Part shown: positions 33,058 through 43,929 of the stretch, piece after piece
How the letters are laid out: each line of letters begins with the position of its first letter
Numbering within the stretch: position 1 is the first letter of the stretch
Assembly: GCA_918797485.1 (NCBI GenBank)
Contig: CAKKNE010000003.1
Coordinates: forward strand, 310,001 to 374,000
From: Pelagomonas calceolata
Taxonomy: Eukaryota; Sar; Pelagophyceae; Pelagomonadales; Pelagomonadaceae
Length of the DNA stretch: 64,000 nt
Direction of reading: 5' to 3'
The notes under the pieces: generated by a model
Told to the model about the DNA's origin: nothing
Databases searched by the model: none
The model's input: only the letters and a program-made list of their open reading frames with translations
Made by a program: the position numbers and the translations under genes

Positions 33058-36000
33058 CTAGGGGTGCACCGGCGCGCCGAGCTCCAATAAAGCTTTCTTG
33101 AAGCGCCGCGCCGCGAGCTTCGGCATGGCGCACTCCTGGGCCAGCTCGTCGGCGTCGGCGTCGGTCATCTCCTGCAGATCATGGAGATCTCCCGCGAGGT
33201 CGTGGAGTTGCGTCGCGTACTTGCCCAGGTTCTTCGCCGCGATCCAGGAGTCGAGCGTGTGGCCGCCGGCCGGCGTCTGCACACTCGTTTTCGTGACCGT
33301 GGCGGGCGTCGCCGCAGCGGGCGTGTCCGGCGGGCTGACGTTGCGCGGCGTTAAAGGAGACTTCGGCGCTTTGGGGATGATCCTCGGTTGAACAGGAGGC
33401 GGCGGCGGCGCCTCGACGGGCACGGTAGACACGCGCTTGACCTTGAACAGGGGCTTCTGGACGCCGCCGCCCGCCTTCCGCGCGAACTTGGGCACGCCCC
33501 GGCCGCTGTTCGCCTCGTCCATGCGCTGGAACCGTCCCAACAACTTGTTGAAGCGCGCCTTCTCCTCCGCCCTCTTCTGAGCTTGGGCCTTCTCGAGCTG
33601 TTCGCCGGCATGGTTCACGGCGTCCACGGCGCCTCTCGCCGCTCGCACGAGCGTAGCGACGTCGGGAGCGTCCGCAACGGCTCGGGCATCTTGTACTAAC
33701 TTTTCACCGTGCGTGAGGAGGTCTCCAATACGTTCTTCAAACCCACCTTCTCTCACTTCATGACCGATCTGCACCAACGTCTTCTCGCACTCATCTAAAT
33801 CGGTCATGGCTCGCAATCTCAGAGCTTCGGACTCGGCTCGCGCCAACGCCTTGTCGACGCTCGCTTGGGCATTTGTCACTGCTTCTTTGATCGGCGCGGA
33901 ATCGGACCCTTGCAGCGTCTTCTGGGCCTCATAGATCGCGTCTCTAGCTTCGACCACAGCGTCGGGCACCGCTCGAATGCCTTGAATAATGAACTGCTCG
34001 ACGGGTATGATAGCTAACCTTTCAGAAGCCGCATCCAAGGCAGCCTGGAACTCCCTTCGAGCCTCATCTAGTAATCTTTGGCGTTCGAGCATCTTCTGCG
34101 AGAGTGATTCGGCCTCCCTTACGGACTTGAGAGCAGTATCTAACCTAGCTCGTCGGTGCTCGTGCGTATCTTGTTTGGAAGAAATGTTCTTCATGGACTG
34201 CATCGCGCCCTTTCGTAGCGAGTGGGGGCCTTGCGAACCAGATAAAGCTAATGCACCTTGGTCCCACTGGGCGGCTACAGTTAACAACTCCGTGCGACAG
34301 GCACCCAACTTGCCCTCAGCATCAACACAGGCGTCCGTGAGACCCTCCGCGTCTCGCGGCGCGTATAACCCGTTCGCGATCGTCCGGAGAGCCTTGCACC
34401 GCGAGTAGGCGTCATCAATTTCCGCGAGGAACTCCGCTCTAATACGGTAGGCCTCCTCCTTCTTCTGGACGGCGGCTTTCACGATCTCTGTTGCTTTTGC
34501 GATCTCCGCACGTAACGACGAGAGCGCCTCGGCGGCCTCGGCCGGCTTGTTGATCAGTAGATTAGCTTTCGCTAAGGAAGCCTCGCACTTCTGGAGGGCA
34601 TCTCGGACAAACGCGACGCAATTGACGCCCTTGATGGCCGCCTCCGACGACGCGTCGCGCAGATCGGCGCCGCACCTCTTGAGCTTTCGTTGCAAGATAG
34701 AACCTTGGAGCTTGACCCACCACCGCTGCAAACGTCTAACGAATGGGTAGAGCATGGCGTTCCTGATACTTTGTAATTGATACAGCACCTCCGACTGCAT
34801 AAATAATTTGGAAGCGCCCAACCGATAAGCTGAGGAAGGCACGCGCTCCGCGACGTGGGGGTGGCGCATCATCGCATGGGCTAGTTGTTTCGGGTCCGTG
34901 ATGGCCGCACCTCGCGGCGTAAAGGCCCGGAACTCCCTTACGAACTCGCGATACGGCACGCGCGTGGGGAATCCAGCTCTGCGAACTTCCAGAGCGGCCA
35001 TCACGCCACTACAGACCAACTGCGATAAAACGGCGGGCTTATCTAACTTCTGGGGCTGCTTCTCGGAGTTCGTCTTGATGCATCTCACGAATCGCGTCGA
35101 GGACTCCCTTAGAGTGGCCGTGAGTGACGCCTGCGCGCGCGGACGCGTGATTATCTCGCGGCCGCGTCGACGACGTCGCGGCGACGCGGTCTCACGAAGA
35201 CGCCATCGACGCGAGACGCGTAGAATCTCTCACGGCCGCATCGACGGCGTATCGCGTCATGGTAACGGACGCCGCGTCCGCACGAGCTGCGACAAATATT
35301 TATTAGCGACCGTCTCCTTCTTCGACTGCACCTCCTCCCGCTCGGGAAAGCAGGCCTGGATCAGCGAATCAGATGATGCATGCAGCACGTCGTAGACGTG
35401 GGGGAAGAGCGCATCTCTATTTTTCTCCACAAACGACGACACGGTATACACGATGGGCCCCGCGAAGTGGTGCACGAGAAAGTCGGCATCCTCCGTCCGA
35501 CTACCGTCCTTCCTCCGCCACACGGACGCGGGCCCACAAACTTCGAAGAACGGAGACGACGCGTGCGCCTTGTTGACCTTGGCCACTAGTTTAGCTCCAT
35601 CGGAAGCCACAAAGCCTCTCGAGCACTCCGAGTCGAGTAATCTCAAAATACCGATGGGTCGCTTCGTCAGCAACTCGATGCAGGGCGTGTTGTCGGGGAA
35701 GCAGGTCTTGTCCCAATCGATGCCCTCGCGCGTGTACTCCTCGGCCTCGGCCTCAAACACCAAATCATTAAAAACCTTCTGCAATTGTTCATTGGTCGTA
35801 TTAATAAATACTTGTTCAAACCCGTTGGTGGCCATGTCCTCGAAGCCGAAGATGTCGAGGATGCCGATGAATTGGCTCTGGTCGGACTTGTCAAACGCTT
35901 TATTGGCTCTTTGCACGAGCCAGTCGAAGAGGCGGCTGAACGTAGCCTTGGCGAGGGCGTGTCTCAGGGTAGAAGCCTCCTCAGGCGTGTTTTGAGTGGT

Positions 36001-37615
36001 GACGATGTCTCGCACGCCGCCCTCGCCCGCGACGTCCCTTACACGAGTACAGAGGGCCTGGGCCAGCTTCGAGGACGACACACCTAGTAAAGATGCGGCC
36101 GTATCTAACGGAGCTTGTGTTGATATTTTGGAGCCGTCGCCGTCTTCAGCAAATTCAACATCACCTAGTACATATACAGCAGCAGCAGCGCGGAAGATGG
36201 CCTCTAACTCGGCGCCTTTCACACCTAACGCGTCTAGGGCGGCTACGGTGGCGTCGAACTCCTCGCTGTCGTCCATGTCATCGACCGACGTACAGGTCTT
36301 GGAGTAGATATGGGTAGAGGCGTCTCCCGTCAGGGCCTTGCCGGCTTGTCCTGGTAACTTGCCAGCTTTGGCCGCGGCACACAGCTGGTAGAAAATATGA
36401 TAATTTCTCTCACCAGACGACTGTTCTACCACTCGCACTTTTTCCAGTAGTAGATTCTCGATGTGGCCCCCGTTGATCGTGGAGCTATTACGTTCAAAGT
36501 CGAAGCGCGTAAACTTGCCGAATCTTGAAGAGTTGTCGTTCCGCAGCGTCTTGGCGTTGCCGAAGGCCTCGAGCCTGTGTGCATGACGAGTCACGCGACC
36601 CGAAACGGCTCGAAATCGAAAAAGAGACCACCCACTTCATCAGGAGATGGCGACGATTCATGAAGATGGCGTACGAAGGTTCATATACAACGCTGCGACG
36701 CACAGGGGGTTCGACGCGACCATGCGCTCGGCGATCGTCGGACCCGTAGATTGCGTCGTGCCCTTGAGCTTGGCGTCTCTGGCGCTTTGGCGTTTCGACA
36801 CGACGGCGAGGTAGTGGAGCATCAACTTCGTCGTCTCCGTCTTGCCCGCGCCGCTCTCGCCGCAGATGACGACGGCCTGGTTCCGTCTCGTTTTTTGCAG
36901 AGAGGAGAAGGCGTCCTCGGCCTCCTGGAAGCAGTGGGGCGGCAGGCTCCCGTAGGGCGCGTTGTGGTACCGCCCAATCACGTCGTCGCCGTAGATGGGG
37001 AGCCACCTGCGTTTTGTTTGCGTGTGATGGCGCGGCGCTCGCGTGGGCGGGGCGGGACGTTGGCGTGCGCGCGTCGACGCCATCGAAGCGGCGCCAGACG
37101 CCATCGACGCGACGCCGCGACGCAGTCCGACGTCGCGTTCTCTCGCGGCGACGGCGCGGCGCGCTCGTTCGACGCCATCGACGCGACGCGCCTCTCTCGA
37201 CTCAAAGTAGTGAAACAGCGGACGCCTATACGCACTTGAACGGGTTCATCGCTATCAGAATAGGACCGGTATTGGTATAAATCAAATCCATACGGAAGCG
37301 GTGCTGGATGTTGTCCAGTATCGACGCCTCCTGTAGCGATTGGAGGTTGTCCATGTTCTCGACGCCGTTGTTCGTCGTGAGCGGGACGCGCTGCAAAATG
37401 CGCCGAGGCGGCTCCTTCTGCTTCCTCGAGGGCGGTTTGAGGGGGAGCTGGAGGTCCACGTCGAAGGTGCGGCCGTCCGAGGCCTCGGCGCGGACCACTC
37501 CTTTCTCGACGGACGTGACGCGTGCCTCGATGTAGGCCTGGGCCGGGTCCGAGACCCAGCAGAGGCCGCCGACGTCGGACGAGGACCATTGCGTGGAGTG
37601 GTTCATCTTGGACAT
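33058..37615 (-). CDS. Myosin heavy chain with SAM-domain tail
   Basis: Exons 37236-37615, 36704-37006, 35284-36574 and 33058-35130 total 4047 nt, 1348 residues, in frame. Motor features in order: an SH3-like N-terminus, [15 protein letters not shown] joined to [12 protein letters not shown]-loop GESGAGKTE near 175, switch-I-like region [20 protein letters not shown] with GKFTRFDF, switch [28 protein letters not shown], and the actin-binding RFVRCIKTN region. The converter and a weak neck follow ([20 protein letters not shown]). Residues about 800-1190 are predicted coiled coil, then a Pro-rich linker, and a SAM domain at about 1285-1345 ([20 protein letters not shown]). It is an actin motor, and the SAM domain probably gives cargo or self-binding. 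The class is uncertain. Confidence 0.92.
35131..35283 (-). other. Myosin intron 3
   Basis: 153-nt intron, donor GTGCGGAC, acceptor GCGCGCAG, phase 0. It joins SQL to [14 protein letters not shown]. It holds the motif pair CGTCGATGGCGTC and CGTCGATGCGG in inverted arrangements. Introner-like ends, without a visible target duplication. Confidence 0.85.
36575..36703 (-). other. Myosin intron 2
   Basis: 129-nt intron. The donor GTGCGTCG is followed exactly 8 nt later by CAGCGTTG; the acceptor is TGCACACAG. It joins NPL to LEAFGNAK. The spacing fits the introner layout, but the flanking 8-mers no longer match. Confidence 0.85.
37007..37235 (-). other. Myosin intron 1
   Basis: 229-nt intron, donor GTGCGTAT, acceptor AAAACGCAG. 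It joins MNPFK to WLPIYGDD. It contains four copies of the CGTCGATGGCGTC-type motif (three exact in GTCGATGGCGTC, one as TTCGATGGCGTC). Confidence 0.85.
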
Positions 37616-38314
37616 TGTTTCTAACCCGGCTTCTTACGGCCGGCGGTGCTTGTTTTGGTTTTGGCGCGGCGCGTGGCGTTCCGCGGCCTTTTCCGGCTCG
37701 GGTGTTTTTGGTGTTGGTTTTGGGCGCGGCGGCGCGGTGCCTCGTGGCAGCGCGGTCGCTTGCGCGGCTCTGGAGCGCTGTTCGACCGCTGGCGGGCGCG
37801 CTAGGGCGCTGCGCGGCGGCTAGGCTGTGAGCCAACAGGTGGGCTGTTTCAGCGCGTCTCGCAGCGCAAAAGGCGGCGCGTCGTCGCGAGACGTGTTCGA
37901 GCGTTTGCTGTGGGAGCCCTGCGCTGACCAGCGAGTGCTGCGGGTCGAGATGCTGGCTACAATTGCGCCTAGTTTTGTGAACGGCGCATTTGCTGGACCC
38001 CAAATGGGTTGGCTGTCCCAAACCGGCCTCGCCGCGACCCATCGGGTCCCGTGGTCTCACCCGTCGTCACGGACACGGTAGATGCACCCGTGCGCCGCCT
38101 GGCCGGATTTCCGGGGGTCGGCCCGCGCTCGCCGCGGGTTTACGCCGCGCGCGTCCAGCTCGCTCCCAGCTCCCAAGCGCGTTCCCGCACGCGAGCACCA
38201 TTCCGCCGCTGAGGCATGGGACAGTCGGAAGGACCGGTATGTCGTGAATACCCGCACGCCTCCAAGCTAGCTCGGTGGTGGCGCAGCCAAAACGCTGCGA
38301 CAGAGCAAATAACG
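37616..38314. other. Intergenic between divergent myosin and YGGT genes
   Basis: 699 bases, the longest clear gap after the SMC1-myosin one. The myosin-side third is G/T-rich on the plus strand (GTTTTTGGTGTTGGTTTTGG). No gene, no copy of the CTAGTGTCTTAC element and no clear repeat is seen. Confidence 0.5.
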
Positions 38315-38900
38315 ATGCTCCAAAGACGAGTCCTGACGGCTGTCACATGTATCGCTGCCGTAAATGCATTTGTCGCGCCGAGCCGGTCCGTCGCGAGGCC
38401 TAGCAGCAGCCATGCCCAGCCCACCACTCCTGCCGCGATGCGCCAACAAACGTACGCTTGCAGCGCTGTCATCAAAATGCTGCAGCCCTTCTCCGCCCGC
38501 GGCTGATACGCGCCCGATCCACACGCTGTCGACGCGACGCGGCGCCTGACTCACGCGTCAACAAACACGCAGGCAGCTAAACATGGTGATACCGGGAGAC
38601 AGTGCGGCAGAGTTCGTCGTCATCAGCGGCACGCTGAATTTCTTAGCGTTGTACAACGCGTTGATTACCGCGCGGATCCTTTTGAGCTGGTTCCCGCAAG
38701 CGCAGGGCCAGCCGCTGTTGCAGCCGCTCTTCGTCGTCACGGACCCGTTCCTCAACCTCTTCCGGGGCCTGGGCCTGAACTTCGGCGGCCTCGACTTTAG
38801 CATCCTGCCCGCGTTCTTTTTACTGAACGCTCTAACAAACGCCGTGCCGGCGCTCGGCGCGGACGCGTCGGTTCTCTTAGATCCGTCGACGTTGATGTGA
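38315..38900 (+). CDS. Plastid YGGT-family (YlmG-like) membrane protein
   Basis: Exons 38315-38451 and 38573-38900 give 154 residues. The N-terminus (LTAVTCIAAVNAFVAPSRS) is a signal peptide ending in an A-F-V-A-P site, close to the ASAFAP motif that marks plastid import in algae with secondary red plastids. The mature part is a YGGT protein: ALYNALITARILLSWFPQ, then VVTDPFLNLFRGLGLNFGGL and FSILPAFFLLNAL, with two membrane segments. YlmG/YGGT proteins act in plastid nucleoid distribution or thylakoid membrane assembly. Splicing at CAAAC|GTACGC and CACGCAG|G keeps the frame (QQTQLNMVIPGD). Confidence 0.87.
38452..38572 (+). other. Intron of the YGGT gene
   Basis: 121-nt intron, donor GTACGCTT with CAGCG 9 nt inside, acceptor AAACACGCAG. 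It contains GCTGTCGACGCGACGCGG, a variant of the intron-associated motif. Introner-like without target duplication. Confidence 0.8.
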
Positions 38901-39293
38901 GCGTAAGTTTCGTAGACGGGTCGCGGCGGCGGCGTTGAGGGGTCGTCTCGGTTCGCACGCGCCCGTCACGCGGCGTCATCGTACTCGTATCGAAAAAGCC
39001 GCGCATCTTCCGCATCGCTGCGGCCGCACACGACGCCTCCTGTGGCTTTCTGAAGGCTGCGCCCCGAACCCGTTTTGACAGTTCGAGGTGTCGTTTTTTG
39101 CACAGTGCGCCGTGCCGCAAATCACCGGTCGAACTGATTGAGTTCTGAACGGCTGTGACAGCACGAAGGAATAGTTTGCTCACCACAAGCGCTGCGGCGT
39201 AGTGATTAGGGCGCTAGGCGAGCAGCACAGCCCTGGTGAGCATAAAGCTGCACAAAAACGCGGCGCGCGTGTGAAGCGCTGTAAACGAAGACA
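38901..39293. other. Intergenic, upstream of the long coiled-coil gene
   Basis: 393 bases. I see no gene, promoter-like element or repeat. Confidence 0.5.
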
Positions 39294-42200
39294 ATGGACG
39301 ACGACGACGCCCAGTTTCTGGTCGTAGAGCTCGCGGCCGGCGTGAACTGCCAAGATTTGAGCGAGACGCTCGGCACTGCGCCATTCGAGCACGCGAATTA
39401 CCAGTGGCTCGTGCTCGGTTCGACACCGGCGGGCAACGCCGTCGTCGCGGCCGTCGCCGGTGCTGAAGTGGCGCCGGAGCCGACGAAGCGCCTCGCGGGC
39501 TGGCTCCAGGACCGGCTCGTCGCGGCCGGCGCGGCGCACGGCGTCGCGCCCTACCGGATGACCGGCGAGGCGGCGCCGGCGCCGGCACCAGTACAACAAC
39601 GGCTCGCACCGGCACCAGTACAACAACGGCGCGCGCGCGTCGCGCCGGCCGAGGCTTACCGAAGGCGCCGCGCCGCGGAGGCCGCGCAGGAGCCGCCGCG
39701 CGCCGCGGAGAAGACCCGGGACGAGCCCATCAGGTGGGCCGTGCCCCCGCCGCCGCCCCCTTCACGTATCTTGGAACGGCCGCCGACGCGCGGCAAGGGC
39801 CGACAGATGGCCGCCGACTTCCCCCCGCCGCCGCCCTCTACAAATCCTCCGAAGGCCGCCGTGCGCGGGCGACGGCCGCCGCCGCCCTACCCGAAACCTG
39901 CCGAGCCGCCGAAGAAGCGCCCGTCCATCTCTGTCGAAGGCGCACCATCAGAGCCTCCGCTCAAGACGCCGCCTCCACAAACGCGCCAGGAGCCGCCGCC
40001 GCCGCCGCGGCCTCGCGGGCCCACGTTAACCGACCTGGAGAAGCCGACGAGCCCCCACGACGACGCTCTTTTGAGGCGGCGCTTCGAGAAACCCACGTCG
40101 CCGGTCGAGCAATTTCTGGCCCGAGAACGGGCCGCCTCGCCCCCGGGCATGTTCGAGCGGCGATCCTCGCCCTTCGCGCCGATTGAGGAGCGAGCGCCGT
40201 CACCCTCCCAGGGGCCGTCGTCGCCCTTTGACGATGAGTTACTGAGGCGACGACGACCGTCGCGCGAGTCGTTTCCTCAGGACGAGGACGACCCAATCCC
40301 GAAGGACCCCGACGACACGTCGTCCTTGCAAGCCATCCAGCAGGCCGCGCAGAACGTCCAGAAGAACCTGCCGATGCGCGGTTCGAGACCCAAACCCAAG
40401 GGGCCGCCGCCGGTCCGCCCGCGGCCGTCGCAGCCGCCTCCGCGTTCCACAAACATGCAGCAATCGATAAATGATGCGAAGAAGGCCGTGGCGCTTTCGG
40501 GTCCCTCTCTACCTAGGGTTGCGGTGGCCGATTCGCGAGCGGCCCTCGCGGCGGCGAAGGCCGCGTTCCCGTCGCCCGAACGAGCGGATCAAGCGTCTTT
40601 GGACGCGGCGCGGTCGGCCTTCCCGTCGCCCGACGGTAAAAGGGCGACGTCGCCTCCAGCAGGGCCTCTATCGAAGAAGCCGCGCGTGCCCGGGCCCGCG
40701 TCCCTGGACGTGGCCGAGCCTGTGGTCGTGGAGCAGCCGCAGACGTCGCCCGTGGAAGTCGTGCCGGTCAAGGCGCCCGACGCTATGAGGTTGCCGGACC
40801 AACCGGTGCCGAAGCCGCGCGGCCCTCCCTCCAGACCGCCGCCCGGCTCGATTCCCGCGCCGAAGCCGCGCGCGCGACCGGCGCCCAGCACGGTGCCGGC
40901 GAAGCGGCCGCCGCCGAGCATGGCGCCCGACGGCGGCGGCCGCGAGGGACCGTCTACGACGGCGAACGCGCCGCCGGCCACGGCCCTGCGCCGCACCGCG
41001 AGCTCGGGCTCGACGCCGACGGCCCGCGATAGCGTGCCGGAGCCCATGGTCTTCGCGTCGGACTTGGTGGACTCGCGCGAGGCCTCGCCGGAGACGGTGC
41101 CGCGCGGGATGCCCGAGGCGCCTGTCGTTGCGGCCCCGGCCGCGGAGCCCGTCTTACGGAACCCGGCCCAGGCGGCCCTGCGCGACGACGCACCGGCGCC
41201 GACGGCGGCCGCGGAGCCCGTATTACGGGAACAGAAACCGCCGGCGCCGGCCGCGGCGCCCGTCCCGCGGAACCCGAAACCGACGGCGGAGCCCGTCCTG
41301 CGCAACCCGGCCCAGAGTCTACTGAGGGACGACGTGTCCGAGCCCGCGCGGCCGCCCGACGGACCCGCCGCGGACCGCTGGGCGCCCGTGAAGCCGGAGA
41401 AGCAGGCCGCTTCAGTCCTACGGTCGTCGGCCGACACGCCCGTCTTCCGCAACGCGCCGAAGCCTGCTGAAATACGAGCCAAGGCCGACGCATCACTCGA
41501 AGCGGCGAAGGTCGAGCGCGCCGCCGATGACAAGGAAGAAAAGGATGACAAGCTCGCGCGCGCCCAACGCATTAAGCAAGAGAAGGAGGCCGCGAAGGCC
41601 AAGGCTCTTGCGGAGAGGGAGGCCAAGGCCGCGCAGCTCAAGGCCGAGAAGGCCCGGCGCGACGAGGAGAAGGCACTTGCGGCCCAAAAATTGAAGGACG
41701 AGAAGGACGCCAAGGCCGCGAAACTTAAGAATGAGCGGGAGGCGAAGACCGCGGCCCTCCAGAGGGAGAAGGAATCGCGAGAAGAGGCGAGGCGCCTCGA
41801 GCGGGAGAAGAAGGAGCAAGCGTTGGCCAAGGCGAAGGCGGACAAGGAACTGGCCGCCAAACAACGGCTGGAGGAGAAGAAGGCGAAGCAGGCCGAGGCC
41901 CAGGCGAAGCAGCAGGCGGCGGAGGCCCAGAGGCAGGCTCAGGCCGAGGCGCGCAAGGCCGAGCGCGAGGCCGCCAAAGCCAAGGCCCAGGCCGAGGCCG
42001 CCTCTCGCAAGGCCGAGGCCGCGACGAAAGCTGCCGAAGCTCGCGCGCGCAAGGAGGCCGCTGAACTGGAGAGGAAGGCTAAGTTGGCCGCTGCTCGTGA
42101 CGAGGCCGCGGCGCGGAAGAGCGCCGAGTTGAAGGCCAAGGCCAAGGCCGTCGAAGATCAGAAGAATGAGGCGTCTCTGAAAAAAGTCGAGGCGGCCCAC

Positions 42201-43568
42201 GCGCGCGCGCGGAGCAAGTCGCCCAAGCCGCCCGCGACCGGTCGGACCCGGAGCAAGTCCCCCAAGCCCGCTACTACGGTGCTCAAGCCCGTCGCCAAGC
42301 CCGCGGGCAAGCCCAGCGAGCCCACGGCGGACGAGCTGCGGAGGGCCAAGCTCCGCGAGGAGAAGGCCGCGGCGCAAGCCAAGGCCTCGGCCGACCGCGA
42401 CGCGAAGATCAAGCAGGCCAAGCTCGACCGCGAGGCGAAAGCTCAGAAGCAGAAGGAGGAGAAGGCTTTACAAGCCGCGAAGCTCAAGGCCGAGCGCGAG
42501 GCCAAGGCCGCGAAAGCCAAGGCCGACAAGGAAGAGGCCAAGAGAGTGCAGGACAAGGCAAAAGCGGACCGCGCCGCGGCCGCGAAGGCTCGGTTGGAGG
42601 CTCGCGCCGCCAAGGAGGAGGCGGAGAAGGCGGCGCGCTTGGAAGCCCGCAAGGCCTCGCTCGCGAAGAGGGCTTCTGAGAAGCCGCCGCCTCCAGCATC
42701 TAAGGTGCCGCGGCCGACGCCGCAACCTCCCCGGGAGGAAGAGAAACCTCCAGAGAAGTCCGAGGCGATGAAACGGAAGGAGGCCGAGCAGGCCCGCGCC
42801 GACGCGAAGCTGCGCGAGGAGGCCGAGAAACTGAGGGCAAGGGAGGCCAAGGCGGCCCAAGCCAAGGAAGCAGCGAGACGCGAGGCCGAGGCGCGCAAGA
42901 ACGCCGCAGCGGCCGCGCGCGGCGACAAGGTCGCGCGCATGAAGGCGGAACGCGAGGCCAAGGCCCAGGCTGCGAAGAACGCGCTGGCCGAATCCGCGGC
43001 GAAGGCCAAAGCTGAGCGCGAGGCGAAGATGCAACGAGCGCAAGCTTTGAAGCGCGAGAAGGAGCTCGCCGCGACGAAAGCCAAAGCGGATAGGGCCGCC
43101 GCCGCGAAGCTGCGCCTCGAGGAGCGCGCGGCGCAAGCTTTGGCGGACAAAGAAAGGCGAGAGAAAGAGCGAAAGGAGAAGATAGCGGCCATGGCCAACG
43201 CGCCGCCGCGCATCGTCAAGCCGCTCCGCCGGTCGCAGAAGAAGGTCGTAAGGCCGCCCTTGCCGGAGCACCTGAAGGGCCGCGCGCGGCACTCGAAGCC
43301 GACGACGGTGCCCGTGCCCTTCGCCCTCGGGTCAGATAGGGAGAACGTCGACCCGACGTCGCCGGGCACGCCCGTGCCGCGGCGGACGCTGCCCTACCCC
43401 ATCTCGCCGGTCGTCTTGAATGAGGGGCCGACGCCGGGCCGCGCGATCCCGCACTCGCCGGACGCGCGCGTCGTGGCGCACGCGCGGAACGTGGAGGTGT
43501 TCCTGACGACGCTCGAGCGGCGCCTCGCCGGCAACGACGCGATCCTGTCGTCGATCCTGGCGAAGTGA
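39294..43568 (+). CDS. Large Pro-rich and coiled-coil protein, unknown function
   Basis: 1424 residues, intronless. Residues 1-90 look globular and compact (FLVVELAAGVNCQDLSETLG, YQWLVLGSTPAGNAVVAAVA). Residues 90-700 are disordered, with Pro-rich, Ser-Pro and repeated Ala/Pro/Leu-Arg-Asn segments (repeats of AEPVLRNPAQ). Residues about 710-1310 are an almost uninterrupted Lys/Ala/Glu/Arg helix (KAEREAKAAKAKADKEEAKR), interrupted by two RSKSPKP motifs near 975-990. The C-terminal 110 residues return to a basic, Pro-containing region ending in a short helix (VFLTTLERRLAGNDAILSSI). Such single long helices are common in cytoskeletal linkers (MAP7, INCENP, caldesmon types). The sequence is too low in complexity to say which. 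Confidence 0.75.
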   Translation: MDDDDAQFLVVELAAGVNCQDLSETLGTAPFEHANYQWLVLGSTPAGNAVVAAVAGAEVAPEPTKRLAGWLQDRLVAAGAAHGVAPYRMTGEAAPAPAPVQQRLAPAPVQQRRARVAPAEAYRRRRAAEAAQEPPRAAEKTRDEPIRWAVPPPPPPSRILERPPTRGKGRQMAADFPPPPPSTNPPKAAVRGRRPPPPYPKPAEPPKKRPSISVEGAPSEPPLKTPPPQTRQEPPPPPRPRGPTLTDLEKPTSPHDDALLRRRFEKPTSPVEQFLARERAASPPGMFERRSSPFAPIEERAPSPSQGPSSPFDDELLRRRRPSRESFPQDEDDPIPKDPDDTSSLQAIQQAAQNVQKNLPMRGSRPKPKGPPPVRPRPSQPPPRSTNMQQSINDAKKAVALSGPSLPRVAVADSRAALAAAKAAFPSPERADQASLDAARSAFPSPDGKRATSPPAGPLSKKPRVPGPASLDVAEPVVVEQPQTSPVEVVPVKAPDAMRLPDQPVPKPRGPPSRPPPGSIPAPKPRARPAPSTVPAKRPPPSMAPDGGGREGPSTTANAPPATALRRTASSGSTPTARDSVPEPMVFASDLVDSREASPETVPRGMPEAPVVAAPAAEPVLRNPAQAALRDDAPAPTAAAEPVLREQKPPAPAAAPVPRNPKPTAEPVLRNPAQSLLRDDVSEPARPPDGPAADRWAPVKPEKQAASVLRSSADTPVFRNAPKPAEIRAKADASLEAAKVERAADDKEEKDDKLARAQRIKQEKEAAKAKALAEREAKAAQLKAEKARRDEEKALAAQKLKDEKDAKAAKLKNEREAKTAALQREKESREEARRLEREKKEQALAKAKADKELAAKQRLEEKKAKQAEAQAKQQAAEAQRQAQAEARKAEREAAKAKAQAEAASRKAEAATKAAEARARKEAAELERKAKLAAARDEAAARKSAELKAKAKAVEDQKNEASLKKVEAAHARARSKSPKPPATGRTRSKSPKPATTVLKPVAKPAGKPSEPTADELRRAKLREEKAAAQAKASADRDAKIKQAKLDREAKAQKQKEEKALQAAKLKAEREAKAAKAKADKEEAKRVQDKAKADRAAAAKARLEARAAKEEAEKAARLEARKASLAKRASEKPPPPASKVPRPTPQPPREEEKPPEKSEAMKRKEAEQARADAKLREEAEKLRAREAKAAQAKEAARREAEARKNAAAAARGDKVARMKAEREAKAQAAKNALAESAAKAKAEREAKMQRAQALKREKELAATKAKADRAAAAKLRLEERAAQALADKERREKERKEKIAAMANAPPRIVKPLRRSQKKVVRPPLPEHLKGRARHSKPTTVPVPFALGSDRENVDPTSPGTPVPRRTLPYPISPVVLNEGPTPGRAIPHSPDARVVAHARNVEVFLTTLERRLAGNDAILSSILAK

Positions 43569-43863
43569 CCTTCCTTTTTTGCCTACTCCGTGGTAACGGG
43601 GTTTTCGTGTTCGAATCTCTAGCTTGGTGTTCGTTGGGTTTCGTGATTCATCGACGACCGCGCGTCCGAGACCTCCGGGTTTTCTGGTGCGGGCCTCGAG
43701 TTCGTGGGCGGAGGCCCCGGGGAGACAGCGCGCGTCGCCGATTCACCACACGTCGCCGATTCATCGGCGTGGGGCGCGGGCCGGCGCGTGATTCCTACAG
43801 TACTTCCTTTTGAAGCACTTGCCTGAGATATTGTTACGTGCTACCATACATAGGTATTTTACG
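43569..43863. other. Intergenic between coiled-coil and RPA3 genes
   Basis: 295 bases before the promoter-like element at 43864. The right part holds a repeated ATTCACCACACGTCGCCG / ATTCATCGGCGTGG segment. No gene is seen. Confidence 0.45.
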
Positions 43864-43885
43864 CTAGTGCCTTACAGTCGCTATC
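43864..43885 (+). promoter_or_regulatory. CTAGTGYCTTAC...CGCTAKC promoter-like element
   Basis: It reads CTAGTGCCTTAC, then AGT, then CGCTATC (last box one base off). It is 45 bp upstream of the proposed RPA3 ATG at 43930, the closest spacing in the window. Confidence 0.6.
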
Positions 43886-43929
43886 TCGTTCGCAAGACTA
43901 TTCTCTTTCAAACTATTGCGCCTGTAAAA

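Noticed and set aside
41493-43369. Long minus-strand Leu/Arg and Ser/Ala frames opposite the coiled-coil gene
   Set aside because: They mirror the Lys/Ala/Glu repeat of the real gene, and no domain is visible.
43600-43635. Possible tRNA B-box (GTTCGAATCTC)
   Set aside because: No matching A-box or cloverleaf could be drawn within tRNA distance.
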